Positions 27,313 through 29,268 of a stretch of DNA of 29,268 nt are shown here, in pieces; within the stretch, counting starts at the first letter, position 1; each line of letters opens with the position of its first letter. A model generated the notes under the pieces. It was not told the origin of the DNA and ran no database searches. It worked only from the letters and a program-made list of their open reading frames with translations. The stretch is from Nemertoderma westbladi (lineage: Eukaryota > Xenacoelomorpha > Nemertodermatida > Nemertodermatidae), in NCBI GenBank assembly GCA_032718475.1, contig JAUCBJ010002502.1, forward strand, positions 1 to 29,268, read 5' to 3'. The position numbers and the translations under genes are program-made.

Positions 27313-29048
27313 AAAAGCAATAAGAGAGCGGGATTTTTAAATATTAATTTTTAAACTGCAATTCAAAATGGATGCTGATGATTTGCTTTTGCTTGCAATC
27401 GTTAACAGTAGCAGGAAAATAAAATACAGTCGTTTCTGGGTACATCACTTGTGGTCACTGGTCATGCAGAAATAGGGAACAATGGATTCAAGCAAATAAA
27501 TATTTATTAACAACCTAATATACAATTACAAAAAAACAATACAATGATTTCTTCATCTCAGGGTTGCAGTAACATAACTCTTTTAAGTTGGGTTTGTGCT
27601 GCCATTCTGTATGTTGAAGATTCCAAGTACTCCACCAATATTCCCTAACTGGAGACAGGATGGGTGGAAGCTGGGCACAAATCACATCTCAGGTGAATTA
27701 ATATCATTGAAAGTCTTTATTACTACATGGGCGACACTGCGAAAGGCATACTCCACTGGCTGCCTGGTATACTAACACTATAACTATAAAATGATCCATC
27801 CGATCTGACTTCCCTTCCCTTCAGCCATCCACTTGCTTCGAAAAGTTTCTATACCGGTATCTGGTATTCGTTCCAGACCGACCAAATTCGCCGCAGAGAT
27901 TCAGGGCGAACATAAATATGAGCCCGAGTTATTGTGTGGCAGCTCGGATCAGTAGGCCTACTGCTTAAATACAATGTGTGTCAAGGTCAACTTAGCCAGG
28001 CATGGGGTGATGGCAGAGTGAGTTTCTTTATAAAACCAACGCTTTGACAGCTTGACGTAGATGTCATAGCAGTCCACTGTCAGACTACTAAAAAGTTATA
28101 TGCATTCTCCAGTTCATGGTTAGTCCAGGCTCGGTTTGCGCAATGCCAGTGGTACCAAAAGTAGAGGTCGACAGACAGAGGCGGTGGCCTTGTCAGTGAG
28201 TTGTTTGATTCCAATTTCCAACACGTTGCAGGTACACTGGTACAGTACTGGTAGTGGGTACCGTACTGCTGTAACATGGAACTGCCGGTCAGCTGGTATA
28301 ACCTGACAGCCTGACAATCTGAAAACCTGTTACACATTTGCCAGTCCTACAGTCTGCATAATGTTAAAACTTCCATGTTTGCTGCTTGCCGTTGCCGAGT
28401 TAGTCGATGGATCATGCTATCATGGATGGTAGACTTATTGCTATTGCTGTATTGCAGTATTGGTATCTGATTATATCTGTATATACCCAATATCTGCAGA
28501 CTGTAGGCTCCCCTACCAGCCTATATGGTACCTACCACAGCGGAGTGGACGGTACTGTACCATAAACAGGCTGATTTTCTGCATGACCATGTTCTGCACG
28601 ACCATCTTATTCTTATTCTTATAGGTATACGGTATAGTTGATGGTTCTTCATCGCCATCATACCATAAGAAGCATTGGCTGTCACTATCGTTAGTACTGT
28701 AGTGCATCTGCATGTAACTGACTGCAACCTATTAGAGTCAGTTAATATTTTATTGCTTAATTCTCAATGGATACACTATTAGTATACATATTGGTAATGA
28801 TTGTCTACAAATTTGCACTACAACCTTAATCTTATGAAGTACTTATCTATAGAAAGATTAATGTTATATATGGGTAGTAGTAGGCCTATACGTGTAAATA
28901 TGAGTAGTTTTAATAAACTTAATAAAAATTACAAAATATGAGATAAATCCACTAATATAACCAGTATAACATTTAGATATTTCATAAACAAAAATAATAC
29001 AAGTATGAGATCTCTATGACGCTATTTATCTGGTAGAGTACAAAATAA
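27313..29048. other. region without assignable gene, GTAC-rich
   Basis: Small minus-strand frames near 28080-28340 and 28513-28727 have no recognisable domain. GGTACC, CAGTACTG and GTACTG words are frequent at 28210-28560. TAGGCCTA occurs at 27953 and 28881. No GPCR TM6-TM7 exon was found. Confidence 0.4.
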
Positions 29049-29268
29049 AGACCCAAGACCAAAGACCCAAGACCTGTACAAAACAAAGACCCCCCCCCCC
29101 CCCCCCCATGTACAAAACAAAGACCCCCCATGTACAAAACAAAGACCCCCCCCCATGTACAAAAGAAAGACACCCCATGTACAAAACAAAGATCTCCCCA
29201 TGTACAAAACAAAGACCCCCCATGTACAAAACAAAGACCCCCCTATGTACAAAACAAAGACCCCCCCC
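29049..29268. repeat. tandem repeat CATGTACAAAACAAAGACCCC, running off the window
   Basis: About nine units of 21-31 bases. Length differences come from the C run, which reaches about 17 bases in one unit. The three minus-strand open frames over it are by-products of the repeat. Confidence 0.92.

Noticed and set aside
28080-28337. Minus-strand 85-codon frame as a gene or exon
   Set aside because: No recognised domain, two overlapping frames equally open, and no convincing splice pair.
28982-29252. Three minus-strand frames rich in F-V-L-Y-M-G-G
   Set aside because: By-products of the CATGTACAAAACAAAGACC tandem repeat. No start or splice context.

Overview
The window is animal nuclear DNA. 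It is AT-rich, has spliced exons, and is dominated by decayed transposable elements. It most resembles a marine invertebrate genome, but the sequence alone does not fix the phylum. No operons, ribosome binding sites, rRNA or CRISPR arrays are visible.

Host gene. The only convincing host coding sequence is two small plus-strand exons, at 6107-6242 and 18235-18418. They encode TM3 with an NRY motif, then TM4, extracellular loop 2 and the start of TM5 of one rhodopsin-class (class A) GPCR. The receptor resembles the melatonin-receptor and Moody/Tre1 groups. The exon phases fit exactly (2 nt + 1 nt), so they are consecutive exons of one gene split by a 12-kb intron. The first exons (TM1-2) and last exons (TM6-7) were not found.

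The intron. It holds, in order: a 42-bp minisatellite; a mariner-type transposon relic (6795-9072, minus-strand transposase) carrying its own minisatellite; a 5'-truncated LINE on the minus strand with a 29-bp target-site duplication (9963-11031); a longer LINE of the same family on the plus strand with endonuclease and RT but no 3' end (about 11341-14425); and a degenerate Gypsy LTR retrotransposon (about 14430-18134) that keeps its 3' LTR only.

Left of the gene. Positions 1 to about 2994 are most of a pogo/jerky-like DNA transposon with an intact 624-codon transposase, flanked by copies of the motif GGCAAAGTCACCC. A CpG-rich block of TTTGCGAA and TTCTAGAA palindromes follows (3351-3780), then largely unassignable DNA.

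Right of the gene. A second RT-LINE lies on the minus strand (18873-20218). Next is a 3.5-kb element (20844-24351) with long inverted repeats built from 161-bp subrepeats around a broken minus-strand gene for a two-zinc-finger protein of an unnamed repeat family. A small LINE remnant, a second and dead pogo-like transposase (26181-26850) and several minisatellites complete the window. One minisatellite runs off the right edge.

The best leads are the split GPCR gene and the 20844-24351 element, which looks like a DNA transposon family with a transposase type I cannot name.
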